Shown: piece after piece, positions 1 to 5,785 of the stretch
Numbering within the stretch: the stretch's first letter is position 1
How the letters are laid out: every line of letters starts with the position of its first letter
Source: Pseudomonadota bacterium
GTDB lineage: Bacteria; Desulfobacterota; Desulfobulbia; Desulfobulbales; JAGXFP01
NCBI GenBank assembly: GCA_030673265.1
Contig: DAOVJK010000170.1
Location: forward strand, 1 to 6,710
DNA length: 6,710 nucleotides
Direction of reading: 5' to 3'
Made by a program: the position numbers and the translations under genes
Notes under the pieces: generated by a model
Seen by the model: only the letters and a program-made list of their open reading frames with translations
Told to the model about the DNA's origin: nothing
Database searches by the model: none

Positions 1-569
1 CCTTCATCATAGCGGGAGGCCCGGTAGACTATATCCATGTCAAGTGAATCGGCGTTAACAATCGGAGCAATGGCATCATAAAAGGCCAGGTGTTCATGAC
101 CTGTAAGTTCGGCCAGGGATGCGGCCATAGAGCTGGAAGTCAGCGGGCCGGTGGCCAGAATAATCGGAGCGTCTCCGGCCGGCGGCAGGACCGCCACTTC
201 TTCCCGGCAGATGGTGATGTTTGGGGTGGCTTTCAGTTTGGCGGTGATATACTCGGCAAATTTATCCCGGTCGACGGCCAGGGCCTTGCCGGCCGGGACT
301 TTGGTCTCGTGGGCCGCCGCAATGATCAGCGAGTTTAACCGGCGCATTTCTTCTTTTAAGAGGCCAACTGCCGAGTTGGTGTCGTCGGAACGCAGGGAAT
401 TACTGCAGACTAGCTCAGCCAAGTCCGGAGAGCTATGGGCAGGGCTGTACTGGTGGGGCTTCATCTCATGGAGGTTAACCTTGCAGCCATGTGCGGCAGC
501 CTGCCAAGCCGCTTCGCAGCCGGCCAGTCCGCCGCCGATTATGGTGATTTCATTTTTTATGGTTGTCAA
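1..569 (-). CDS. trmFO: TrmFO, folate/FAD-dependent tRNA (uracil-54-C5) methyltransferase, partial (C-terminus beyond left edge)
   Basis: TrmFO makes m5U54 in the T-loop of tRNA, using methylenetetrahydrofolate as carbon donor and FADH2 as reductant; it is a soluble enzyme. The first 189 codons are visible. Residues about 10-21 form the FAD-binding glycine motif (IIGGGLAGCEAA). They are followed by the family signatures LHEMKP (33-38), VCSNSLR (54-60, whose Cys55 corresponds by motif to the flavin-adduct cysteine of characterised TrmFO), AVGLLKEEMRRL (67-78), VPAGKALAVDRDKF (91-104), an ATGPLTS block, FYDAIAPIV, and RASRYDEG at the edge. Family members are about 435-470 residues, so roughly 60% is missing; the second catalytic cysteine lies outside. 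The start is TTG at 569: an in-frame TGA sits three codons upstream and no ATG or GTG lies before the FAD motif. The ribosome-binding site is weak (AAAGAG). The gene is separated from adk by a terminator. Identity is very secure; the start is fairly secure. Confidence 0.96.
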   Translation of the reverse strand, partial: MTTIKNEITIIGGGLAGCEAAWQAAAHGCKVNLHEMKPHQYSPAHSSPDLAELVCSNSLRSDDTNSAVGLLKEEMRRLNSLIIAAAHETKVPAGKALAVDRDKFAEYITAKLKATPNITICREEVAVLPPAGDAPIILATGPLTSSSMAASLAELTGHEHLAFYDAIAPIVNADSLDMDIVYRASRYDE

Positions 570-649
570 TTTTGGTCAACTCTTTGGGGGTTCAATTTTG
601 GGTTGTCGGTGGATCTAATGCGCAAGAAGATAAAATAGAAGGTTATTCT

Positions 650-678
650 ACTATAAACATTAGCGGAGTATAACAACA
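650..678 (-). promoter_or_regulatory. Candidate trmFO promoter
   Basis: On the minus strand a TATAGT hexamer (655-650; 5 of 6 to the -10 consensus) lies 18 bases downstream of TTGTTG (679-674; 3 of 6 to the -35 consensus). It falls just beyond the adk terminator, where a separate trmFO promoter would be expected, and would give a leader of about 75 bases. This is a match by eye only; the -35 is poor and its T-rich sequence overlaps the terminator's U-tract. Confidence 0.28.
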
Positions 679-722
679 AAAAAACCGGTCTTACCATTTA
701 TAATGATAAGGCCGGTTTTTTT
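678..722 (-). terminator. Rho-independent terminator of adk, symmetrical enough to act on both strands
   Basis: Arms AAAACCGGTCTTA (681-693) and TAAGGCCGGTTTT (707-719) form a stem around a 13-base loop. The only imperfect position is 689/711, which is a G-U pair on the + strand and an A-C mismatch on the minus strand. There is a T-run on each side, seven T on the minus strand (684-678) and seven on the + strand (716-722). It lies about 65 bases after the adk stop, so its natural use is to end adk transcription. Being almost symmetrical, it could also stop + strand readthrough. Confidence 0.85.
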
Positions 723-784
723 AATGCTACCATTTACAGGTTGGACAAAAAATGTGGTGAGGACAGGACTATCACCGCAACCTG

Positions 785-1432
785 TTAGATGTTCAGTTCA
801 GCTTTGATGGCGGAAACTACTGCATCGCTTGAGGTGCCGGTGACGGGCTTCAGCAGCCCTGATTTTTCGTAGAAGCCGGCCAGCGGCGCGGTTTTGTCGT
901 TGTAGGTGTCAAGGCGATGGCCAATTGCCTCTTCGGTCTCGTCGGCCCTTTGGACGATGGCGCTACCGCATTTGTCACAGATACCTTCAACCTTGGAGGG
1001 CATGCTCTTGATATTGTAAATTTCCTGACAGTCGGAATTCTCACAGGTCCGTCTGGTGCAGAGCCGGTCGAAGATCACGTCGCGGGGCACTTCAATGCTA
1101 ACAACCATGTCGAGTTTGATATCCAGCTTGGTCAGTAGTTCGGTAAGGGCTTCGGCCTGGGGAATGGTCCGGGGGAAGCCATCCAGCAGAAAGCCGCCGG
1201 CACAGTCAGGTTCCTGGAGTCTGTCCCCCATGATACCCATGATCAGAGAGTCGGGAACCAGATCGCCGCGATCCATGTAGCCTTGGGCCTCTTTGCCCAG
1301 ATCGGAGCCGGCCTTGACCGCCCCGCGCAGGATGTCGCCGGTGGAGATCTGAACGGAACCGTCAATAGCGGTCAATAATTTAGCTACGGTACCTTTGCCG
1401 GCGCCCGGTGCGCCAAGTAGTATAAGTTTCAT
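785..1432 (-). CDS. adk: Adenylate kinase (ATP:AMP phosphotransferase), zinc-LID type
   Basis: Adk catalyses ATP + AMP <-> 2 ADP in the cytoplasm and sets adenylate energy charge. The 215-residue protein matches the family's long form (about 214). It has the P-loop GAPGAGKGT (7-15), the AMP-site STGDILRG (30-37), VPDSLI (59-64), DGFPRT (84-89), the LID arginines in CTRRTC (125-130), the second LID arm QRADETEEAIGHRL (161-174) and TYNDKTAPL. The LID carries Cys130, Cys135, Cys152 and Cys155, a likely structural Zn site. The first pair is spaced C-x4-C instead of the usual C-x2-C. The ATG at 1432 is chosen because AGGAGG lies eight bases upstream; the adjacent in-frame TTG (1435) is only five bases from it and would add one residue. 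It stands alone, with its own terminator downstream and a possible promoter upstream. Everything needed for activity is visible, so identity is near certain. Confidence 0.98.
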   Translation of the reverse strand: MKLILLGAPGAGKGTVAKLLTAIDGSVQISTGDILRGAVKAGSDLGKEAQGYMDRGDLVPDSLIMGIMGDRLQEPDCAGGFLLDGFPRTIPQAEALTELLTKLDIKLDMVVSIEVPRDVIFDRLCTRRTCENSDCQEIYNIKSMPSKVEGICDKCGSAIVQRADETEEAIGHRLDTYNDKTAPLAGFYEKSGLLKPVTGTSSDAVVSAIKAELNI

Positions 1433-1439
1433 CAATAAA

Positions 1440-1448
1440 TCCTCCTGG
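1440..1448 (-). promoter_or_regulatory. Strong Shine-Dalgarno site of adk
   Basis: The minus strand reads CCAGGAGGA just before adk, with AGGAGG eight bases ahead of the ATG at 1432. This perfect anti-16S match decides between the ATG and the overlapping TTG one codon earlier. Confidence 0.85.
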
Positions 1449-1464
1449 AATATTTTTTAAGATC

Positions 1465-1493
1465 AGTATTAGTTAAGGTCGAAGGGTCGGCAA
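1465..1493 (-). promoter_or_regulatory. Candidate adk promoter
   Basis: On the minus strand TTGCCG (1493-1488; 4 of 6 to the -35 consensus) and AATACT (1470-1465; 4 of 6 to the -10 consensus) are separated by 17 bases. Transcription would start near 1458, giving a short leader that includes the Shine-Dalgarno site. Spacing and position are good and the hexamers are mediocre. Judged by eye. Confidence 0.35.
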
Positions 1494-1542
1494 TATACCC
1501 GATTTTAATAGCACTGCACAGATAAAAAAAAGGAGAATTTTA

Positions 1543-1611
1543 TTGGCAAAGGAAAAATTATCAAAAGAGCTGAATAATCCGGTCATTCAGGGAGTTGTAA
1601 GCCTATTTTAA
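1543..1611 (+). CDS. Possible 22-residue small protein or remnant of a gene start
   Basis: This frame lies in the 238-base gap between adk and the methyltransferase, on the opposite strand from all intact genes. It starts with TTG, preceded by AAAAGGAG seven bases upstream, a good ribosome-binding site. The peptide begins MAKEKLSKELNNP, is charged in its first half, and ends hydrophobic (VVSLF) before TAA. The same frame continues open for another 18 codons after the TAA to a TAG at 1666-1668. It may therefore be the N-terminal stub of a decayed gene rather than a true small protein. I recognise no family, and no convincing promoter or terminator surrounds it. The main support is the ribosome-binding site. 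Confidence 0.25.
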   Translation: MAKEKLSKELNNPVIQGVVSLF

Positions 1612-1673
1612 GCAATCTACTTAGCTGAAGGTCAAGATTTCAGAAGTTCTAGTCGAGCTTTTAGATAGCCTGA

Positions 1674-2510
1674 TTAAACTTGAGCTGGAGTAAAGAATCG
1701 TTGACTCATCTCTTCAATTCCCAACTTTTGCAATATTGCCATCAAACGCTCGCCTGGACGTCGACGCGGCAGGTCTTTATATGTGGCAATGATGAGCTCA
1801 TTTTTCATGGAATGCTCCCAGCCGACAAGCTCGGTAACCCTGACCTGATAACCATGGGCCTCCAACTGGAGACAGCGCAGAACATTCGTTATATGACTAC
1901 CGAATTCCCTGGTATGGAGCGGATGCCGCCAGATTTCGACCATTGGATCTTTGGCCAGAGCCTGGCCCTTGTGTTTGGTTAGTACCGAGGCCACTTCGGC
2001 CTGACAACAAGGCACCAAGACCATGTGTTTGGCTTTTCTCGTCAGGGCAAAATTAATGGCATCATCGGTGGCGGTGTCGCAGGCATGGAGGGCGGTAACC
2101 ATATCGATTTCAGCAGGTAAGGCCTCGGACTTAATTGACTCCGTCACCGACATACTCAGGAAAGACATGCCCGGGAAATTGAGTTTTTGGGCGAGTTCCT
2201 GCGATTTATTGACCAGCTCATCACGGGTCTCAATGCCATAGATATGGGATGAGTTAGCCAGTTCCTTGAAAAAAAGGTCGTACAGGATGAAGCCCAGATA
2301 CGATTTTCCTGCCCCGTGATCAACCAACTGGATGGCACCATGATCTTTGTGGATTTTTTTCAGCAGCGGTTCGATAAATTGATAGAGATGATAAACCTGT
2401 TTTAGCTTGCGTCTGCTATCCTGATTGAGTTTGCCGTCCCTGGTTAGAATGTGCAGCTCTTTTAGGAGCTCAATAGATTGGCCTGGTTTTAAGTCCAGCA
2501 TGTTATGCAT
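1674..2510 (-). CDS. Class I SAM-dependent methyltransferase, Methyltransf_32 (GSTCD/METTL25-like) type
   Basis: This is a predicted cytoplasmic methyltransferase of 278 residues with a Rossmann-type fold. SAM-binding motif I is DHGAGKSYLGF (64-74). An acidic residue ending the next strand (IET, 93-95) would hold the SAM ribose. The family hallmarks HACDTATDDAI (142-152) and VPCCQAEV (166-173) follow, then a late EHSMKNELIIA strand (232-242). The HACD...PCC combination is typical of the Methyltransf_32 group that includes GSTCD and METTL25/RRNAD1; the bacterial members' substrate is not known to me. A conserved N-terminal helical part precedes the domain. The ATG at 2510 is preferred because AAAGGGA lies about eight bases upstream; a TTG at 2534 would add eight residues but falls in the IS scar. 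Its upstream region has been replaced by IS3-family remnant DNA, so its promoter may be borrowed. The frame is intact. Fold and enzyme class are confident, substrate unknown. Confidence 0.85.
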   Translation of the reverse strand: MHNMLDLKPGQSIELLKELHILTRDGKLNQDSRRKLKQVYHLYQFIEPLLKKIHKDHGAIQLVDHGAGKSYLGFILYDLFFKELANSSHIYGIETRDELVNKSQELAQKLNFPGMSFLSMSVTESIKSEALPAEIDMVTALHACDTATDDAINFALTRKAKHMVLVPCCQAEVASVLTKHKGQALAKDPMVEIWRHPLHTREFGSHITNVLRCLQLEAHGYQVRVTELVGWEHSMKNELIIATYKDLPRRRPGERLMAILQKLGIEEMSQRFFTPAQV

Positions 2511-2530
2511 CGTTATATTCCCTTTATTCG

Positions 2531-2662
2531 GCAATCGACCAGCCAGATAGGAAACAGCGGCTCAGCTATTTCGGGCAGGTAAGTCCGTATGAGTTTGAAA
2601 AAAATCGCAATCGCAATCCGATAAGTGTCTACGAAATTGAGGGGAGTCCAGTCTTTAAGTAA
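2531..2662 (+). pseudogene. C-terminal remnant of an IS3-family transposase (OrfB, integrase core end)
   Basis: This frame reads IDQPDRKQRLSYFGQVSP (2534-2587) and then YEFEKN. It follows the pattern that closes the integrase core of IS3-family OrfB transposases: Y-N-x-x-R-R-H-S-x-L-G-Y-x-S-P-x-E-F-E. The in-frame stop is at 2660-2662. Only about 43 codons remain; the catalytic DDE residues and OrfA are absent, so the fragment is dead. Similarity begins around 2528, a few bases from the ribosome-binding site of the divergent methyltransferase gene, which marks the deletion edge. The last codons run into the terminal inverted repeat. A small direct repeat of TCGCAA (2605-2616, read as R-N-R-N) lies just before that repeat. 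Family-level identification is from motif recognition and has not been searched. Confidence 0.72.
2624..2650 (+). repeat. Probable right terminal inverted repeat of the IS3-family remnant
   Basis: The sequence AGTGTCTACG...GAGGGGAGTCCA has the look of IS3-group right ends: a GTGTCTAC start, a G-rich centre, and TCCA at the tip (outer end reading TGGACTCCCC inward). It directly follows the transposase tail, and the base after its tip (2651) is where receiver-domain coding similarity on the opposite strand begins. The two independent boundaries agree exactly. The matching left repeat is not in the window. Confidence 0.6.
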
Positions 2663-2781
2663 TTACATTGCCCCAGTGGCACTACTGGCAAGATCAAACT
2701 CATAACCCTCACCCTCTAACCACTGAGAAATCTTTTGCAGATAAGTATTTCGTCATCAACCACAAGAATTCTTGTTTTCAC
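2651..2781 (-). pseudogene. Truncated response-regulator gene (receiver-domain N-terminus) with frameshift and stop, cut by an IS
   Basis: From a GTG at 2781 the frame reads KTRILVVDDE, the first strand and acidic pair of a CheY-like receiver domain, then leaves frame and stops. Shifting frame near 2747 restores TYLQKISQWLEGEGYEFDLA and SSATGAM, a stop (TAA, 2665-2663), then LLKD up to 2651. Restoring one base puts 14 residues between DDE and GY, the same spacing as in the kinase's own receiver domain, which supports a single-base deletion. TAA in place of GAA would give AMELLKD, a normal receiver helix. At 2650 coding similarity ends at the IS terminal repeat, so the phosphoacceptor aspartate and any output domain are lost. 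It lies about 70 bases after the hybrid kinase on the same strand, as a cognate regulator would. CAGGG lies about nine bases before the GTG. Output type cannot be told. Confidence 0.72.
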
Positions 2782-2837
2782 CGAGAGTTACCCTGATCTT
2801 CATTCCCACAAAAACTGCAAACCAGGCCCCCTTTCAT
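2778..2837 (-). CDS. Possible 19-residue CxxC peptide between kinase and dead regulator
   Basis: An ATG 13 bases after the kinase stop opens a 19-codon frame, MKGGLVCSFCGNEDQGNSR, whose TGA overlaps the regulator's GTG as GTGA. That overlap is the classic arrangement for translational coupling, and the CSFCG pair could bind metal. No Shine-Dalgarno sequence precedes the ATG, the peptide matches no family I know, and the region is decayed. It may be chance or another eroded fragment. Confidence 0.2.
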   Translation of the reverse strand: MKGGLVCSFCGNEDQGNSR

Positions 2838-2850
2838 AATTGATATTTAA

Positions 2851-5505
2851 TCAATCCAGGATTCCACGAATCGCTTTAGCCAGTTCTTCTTTACCAACTG
2901 GTTTAGTCAATAATTTCCTGATTCCTGATTGCATAGTCTCCTCTTGATCCACAAGCTCACTAAATCCAGTGCAAAGGATTATGGGGATGTCGGGACGAAT
3001 TTTGCAGATTTCTTCACTGAGTTCTAAACCATTCATCCCCGGCATGGTCATGTCGGTAATTATTAAATCAAAATCAGCCGGCATTTTCTTAAATGCTTGT
3101 AATGCTTCGTTGCTGTCAAAAAATGCCTCTGCGCCATACCCTTGGGCCTCTAGAATCATTTTTACAAGAGTTGCCAACCTGTTTTCGTCATCAACCACCA
3201 TAATTCTTTCGCTTCCTTTCAGGGGCACCACAGCTGCTTCCTCGATATTCTCTTTTGCCTTTAACAGTGCTTTTTCTGTCATCTGCGGCAAATAGACCTG
3301 AAATTTCGTTCCTACACCTGGTTCGCTGGTGACGCTGATATGGCCATCATGCCCCTTGACAATACCGTGGACGACGGAAAGGCCCAGGCCAGTTCCTTCC
3401 CCTTTTCCTTTTGTTGAAAAATAGGGATCAAAGATTCTTTCAAGATTTGCCTTCTCGATTCCAGGGCCATTATCTATTACCGTTAACTCAACGTAGGCTC
3501 CTGGTATAAAATCGAAAAGTTCTCTCTGGATTTCATCATCATAATTAACCTGAATGGGCTGCAGGCTTACAGTCAAGATCCCACCTGATTTCTGCATGGC
3601 ATGGTAGGCATTTGTACAAAGATTCATAACTATCTGATTGATTTTTCCTGCATCAGATTCAATAAAACCAGATTCAGAATCAATCTCCTGTTTAACTTCA
3701 ATGGTACTAGGCAGTGAGGAACACAGGAGCTTTAAGGTCTCTTTGACTACATGATCAATTTGTACTGGTCCTATCTTATGCTCTGTCTGGCGGCTGAAGG
3801 TCAGGATCTGCTCAACCATTTCCACTGCGCGACTCCCAGCCTCAATAACAGCATCGACGGAAGAGGATGTAGGGCTATCCGGGCCAACATCGTCCTTGAT
3901 CAAGTTAGTATAGCCCATAATAATCGTCAGGAGATTATTGAAGTCATGGGCAATACCGCCAGCCAAAGTTCCAATGGCCTCCATTTTTTGAGAATGCTTC
4001 AATTGTTTTTCTAGAAGCTTTCTTGGGGTAATATCTCGAACTGTTTCAACGGCACCAATGATGTTCCCTTTTGAATCTTTTACAGGGCTGGCCGAGACTT
4101 CCATAAAGATATCCTTCCCATCAGTGCTAACCGAAGAAGTTTCTCTTTTATGAAGCTGCCCGTCAGCAAAACATTGAGCCACAGAGCATCCGTCACAGAT
4201 GGTATCTCTGCCCTGATAAGCTTTATAGCAATACTCACCTTCGTGTTCACCTTGCCGCTCTTTCTGAATTTCATTCTGGTAAATAATTCTAAAACTTCTA
4301 TCTTGGACGGTAAGGCCATCGCCCAAAGATGAAATAACCGCCTCCAGCTTATTCTTCTCCGCAATTAAGGCTTCCTCTATTATTTTGCGGTCGGTTATAT
4401 CATTCATTGAAATGACAGACATCTCTTCAAGGGGCATAAGATTAAACTCTACTGTGCGCCTGAGGCCATTTTTACAGGTCAGATCCCCAACCTGTGTTTC
4501 AATTTCATCTCCGGAAGCTTCTGCCTTTGCTATAGCTTCTTTCCAGCCTGCTTTCACTTTTGCTCTGTATGATGGATCTGGGTATGCATTATTCCACCAT
4601 TTTTCTGATGTGGAAATATCCTCAAGAGTATATCCGAACATCTGGGTGAATTTTTTATTATGCGAGACTATGTCATTTTGTTTATCAACAATAACCATCG
4701 GCACCGGTGAATTGCCGAAAATCGACTGAAAGTCCAAGGCCTTTTTTCGTAACGTCTCTTCAACCAGGTGATGGTCAAGTATCTTCCTCCTTCCCCAGAA
4801 AGTTATGATTAGCAGGGCCAAGGAGCCAACCAACCAAAAAGCCAGGTGAGTGGCCATATCCCTCCGAATTGATTGTTTTTCGGACAGCAAATATGGTCTT
4901 AATGGCAGGGATATCGACATGGCCCCTCTGATGTCGCCAACTTTATAGCCTTGCGCAGCATGACATGCCAAGCACTCCTTCTTGGTGAGCAAAGGTCGAA
5001 GAAGGCGGAGGAAAGGTTCTTCCTCAATATTGACTAAATCAAAAACTTCACTTCGCCCGTCCTCAATTTTTTTTAACGAATCACGTTCCCATACATCAGG
5101 ATCATTAACAGGATTAAGGGTCTTTAGACTGGTTAAATGTGCTTTTGTCTGATACTGGATGGCATAGTCCTCCATCACTTGTCGGAAAACATAAGCTGGA
5201 TTCATTAAGGTTAATTGTTTGCCGGTTGAGGTGGCTATATCCCGATCAGGAATATGCTCCAGATATGGGCTCGGCTGAATATGTTCTGAAATTTGCGCAT
5301 ATATACCCCCTTGCTTAGCGGTCCAGTGGCGAAGGGCCATGGCCACGGCGGAAGTTGTCTGGGATTCCTTCTTGGCTATCGCAATGGTTTTCTTTTTCTC
5401 TGCAGCAATATCATAATAGCTTAAAATGCAGATCAGGAGAGTCCAGAGCATAAAGAATGTTATGCTTACGACATATAAAGATGATGTTTTTCTTAAACCA
5501 AGCAT
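2851..5505 (-). CDS. Membrane-bound hybrid sensor histidine kinase: Tll0287-like (DUF3365) CxxCH sensor, PAS, PAS, HisKA, HATPase, REC
   Basis: The protein has 884 residues from the ATG at 5505. Domains in order are TM helix (10-33); periplasmic Tll0287-like/DUF3365 sensor (about 50-210) with a covalent-heme motif CLACH (Cys178, Cys181, His182); TM helix (218-237); PAS (258-374); PAS (379-494) with a cysteine cluster (426, 437, 440, 445); HisKA with AGGIAHDFNN, phospho-His520; HATPase with N-box Asn628/Asn632, DNGPGI (678-683), FDPYFSTK (692-699) and GEGTGLGLSV (702-711); and C-terminal receiver domain with acidic Asp772/773, phosphoacceptor Asp818, Thr846 and Lys868. All catalytic residues are present, so it should be active. 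The sensor suggests response to redox state or a small ligand at a c-type heme (inferred). The ATG at 5505 follows a GGAAGGGGGG tract by ten bases. An in-frame TTG at 5622 would add 39 residues with a second hydrophobic stretch but has no ribosome-binding site. Its probable partner regulator downstream is a pseudogene, so output may rely on the built-in receiver domain and another protein. Confidence 0.93.
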   Translation of the reverse strand: MLGLRKTSSLYVVSITFFMLWTLLICILSYYDIAAEKKKTIAIAKKESQTTSAVAMALRHWTAKQGGIYAQISEHIQPSPYLEHIPDRDIATSTGKQLTLMNPAYVFRQVMEDYAIQYQTKAHLTSLKTLNPVNDPDVWERDSLKKIEDGRSEVFDLVNIEEEPFLRLLRPLLTKKECLACHAAQGYKVGDIRGAMSISLPLRPYLLSEKQSIRRDMATHLAFWLVGSLALLIITFWGRRKILDHHLVEETLRKKALDFQSIFGNSPVPMVIVDKQNDIVSHNKKFTQMFGYTLEDISTSEKWWNNAYPDPSYRAKVKAGWKEAIAKAEASGDEIETQVGDLTCKNGLRRTVEFNLMPLEEMSVISMNDITDRKIIEEALIAEKNKLEAVISSLGDGLTVQDRSFRIIYQNEIQKERQGEHEGEYCYKAYQGRDTICDGCSVAQCFADGQLHKRETSSVSTDGKDIFMEVSASPVKDSKGNIIGAVETVRDITPRKLLEKQLKHSQKMEAIGTLAGGIAHDFNNLLTIIMGYTNLIKDDVGPDSPTSSSVDAVIEAGSRAVEMVEQILTFSRQTEHKIGPVQIDHVVKETLKLLCSSLPSTIEVKQEIDSESGFIESDAGKINQIVMNLCTNAYHAMQKSGGILTVSLQPIQVNYDDEIQRELFDFIPGAYVELTVIDNGPGIEKANLERIFDPYFSTKGKGEGTGLGLSVVHGIVKGHDGHISVTSEPGVGTKFQVYLPQMTEKALLKAKENIEEAAVVPLKGSERIMVVDDENRLATLVKMILEAQGYGAEAFFDSNEALQAFKKMPADFDLIITDMTMPGMNGLELSEEICKIRPDIPIILCTGFSELVDQEETMQSGIRKLLTKPVGKEELAKAIRGILD

Positions 5506-5591
5506 TATTCCAAAGCCCCCCTTCCAGACTCTTGAAACCACGTTAAAATTTAGGATAAATACAAAGATACTGGCGAACAGCAAGGCGTGTT

Positions 5592-5642
5592 GCCAAGATA
5601 CTGAATATGGTATCCCTGTCAATATTCAGTATGATACTTGGC
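5592..5642. repeat. Long interrupted inverted repeat in the kinase upstream region
   Basis: The left arm, GCCAAG plus ATACTGAATAT (5592-5608), matches the right arm, ATATTCAGTAT (5622-5632), GATA, then CTTGGC (5637-5642). That is 17 paired bases with a single four-base bulge in the right arm and a 13-base centre. A nested GATAC...GTATC pair (5597-5601/5610-5614) allows an alternative fold. It lies 87-137 bases before the chosen ATG and covers the rival TTG start at 5622. It could be an operator for a dimeric regulator or an RNA leader hairpin. There is no adjoining T-run, so it is not a terminator. Confidence 0.6.
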
Positions 5643-5741
5643 TCAATTAACCTGACATTTGACTGGCTTAATCAGAATCTGATTTTTATCAAGTTTGAAC
5701 CAGTGTTCTATAGCGGTGGTGTAGCCATCAAGACCGGTCAC
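5643..5741 (-). pseudogene. Possible tail fragment of a receiver domain
   Basis: A 32-codon frame from a GTG at 5741 reads VTGLDGYTTAIEHW and later QILIKPV before TGA. The order 'TG ... A-I-E ... x-L-x-KPV' recalls the last third of CheY-like domains, where the conserved Thr and Lys-Pro lie about 20-25 residues apart. It begins just after an in-frame stop, has no upstream receiver core, and lies immediately upstream of the kinase on the same strand. The match is short and imperfect and may be chance. Confidence 0.28.
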
Positions 5742-5785
5742 TCCTAATAGTCAATCGCACTGAATACAGAATAGTAAAAGATGAA

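Noticed and set aside
151..618. 155-codon open frame on the + strand
   Set aside because: It lies antisense to trmFO, whose minus-strand product has unmistakable family motifs; the + strand product has no recognisable features.
1609..1668. Stop-codon readthrough extending the 22-codon + strand frame
   Set aside because: The stop is TAA, not the TGA or TAG used for selenocysteine or pyrrolysine, and the extension has no recognisable conservation.
4080..4364. 94-codon minus-strand frame inside the kinase
   Set aside because: It overlaps the second PAS domain in another frame, and the kinase frame is continuous with conserved motifs.
5643..5760. TTGACT at the 3' side of 5750 as a -35 box for the kinase
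   Set aside because: No acceptable -10 hexamer lies 16-18 bases downstream on the minus strand.
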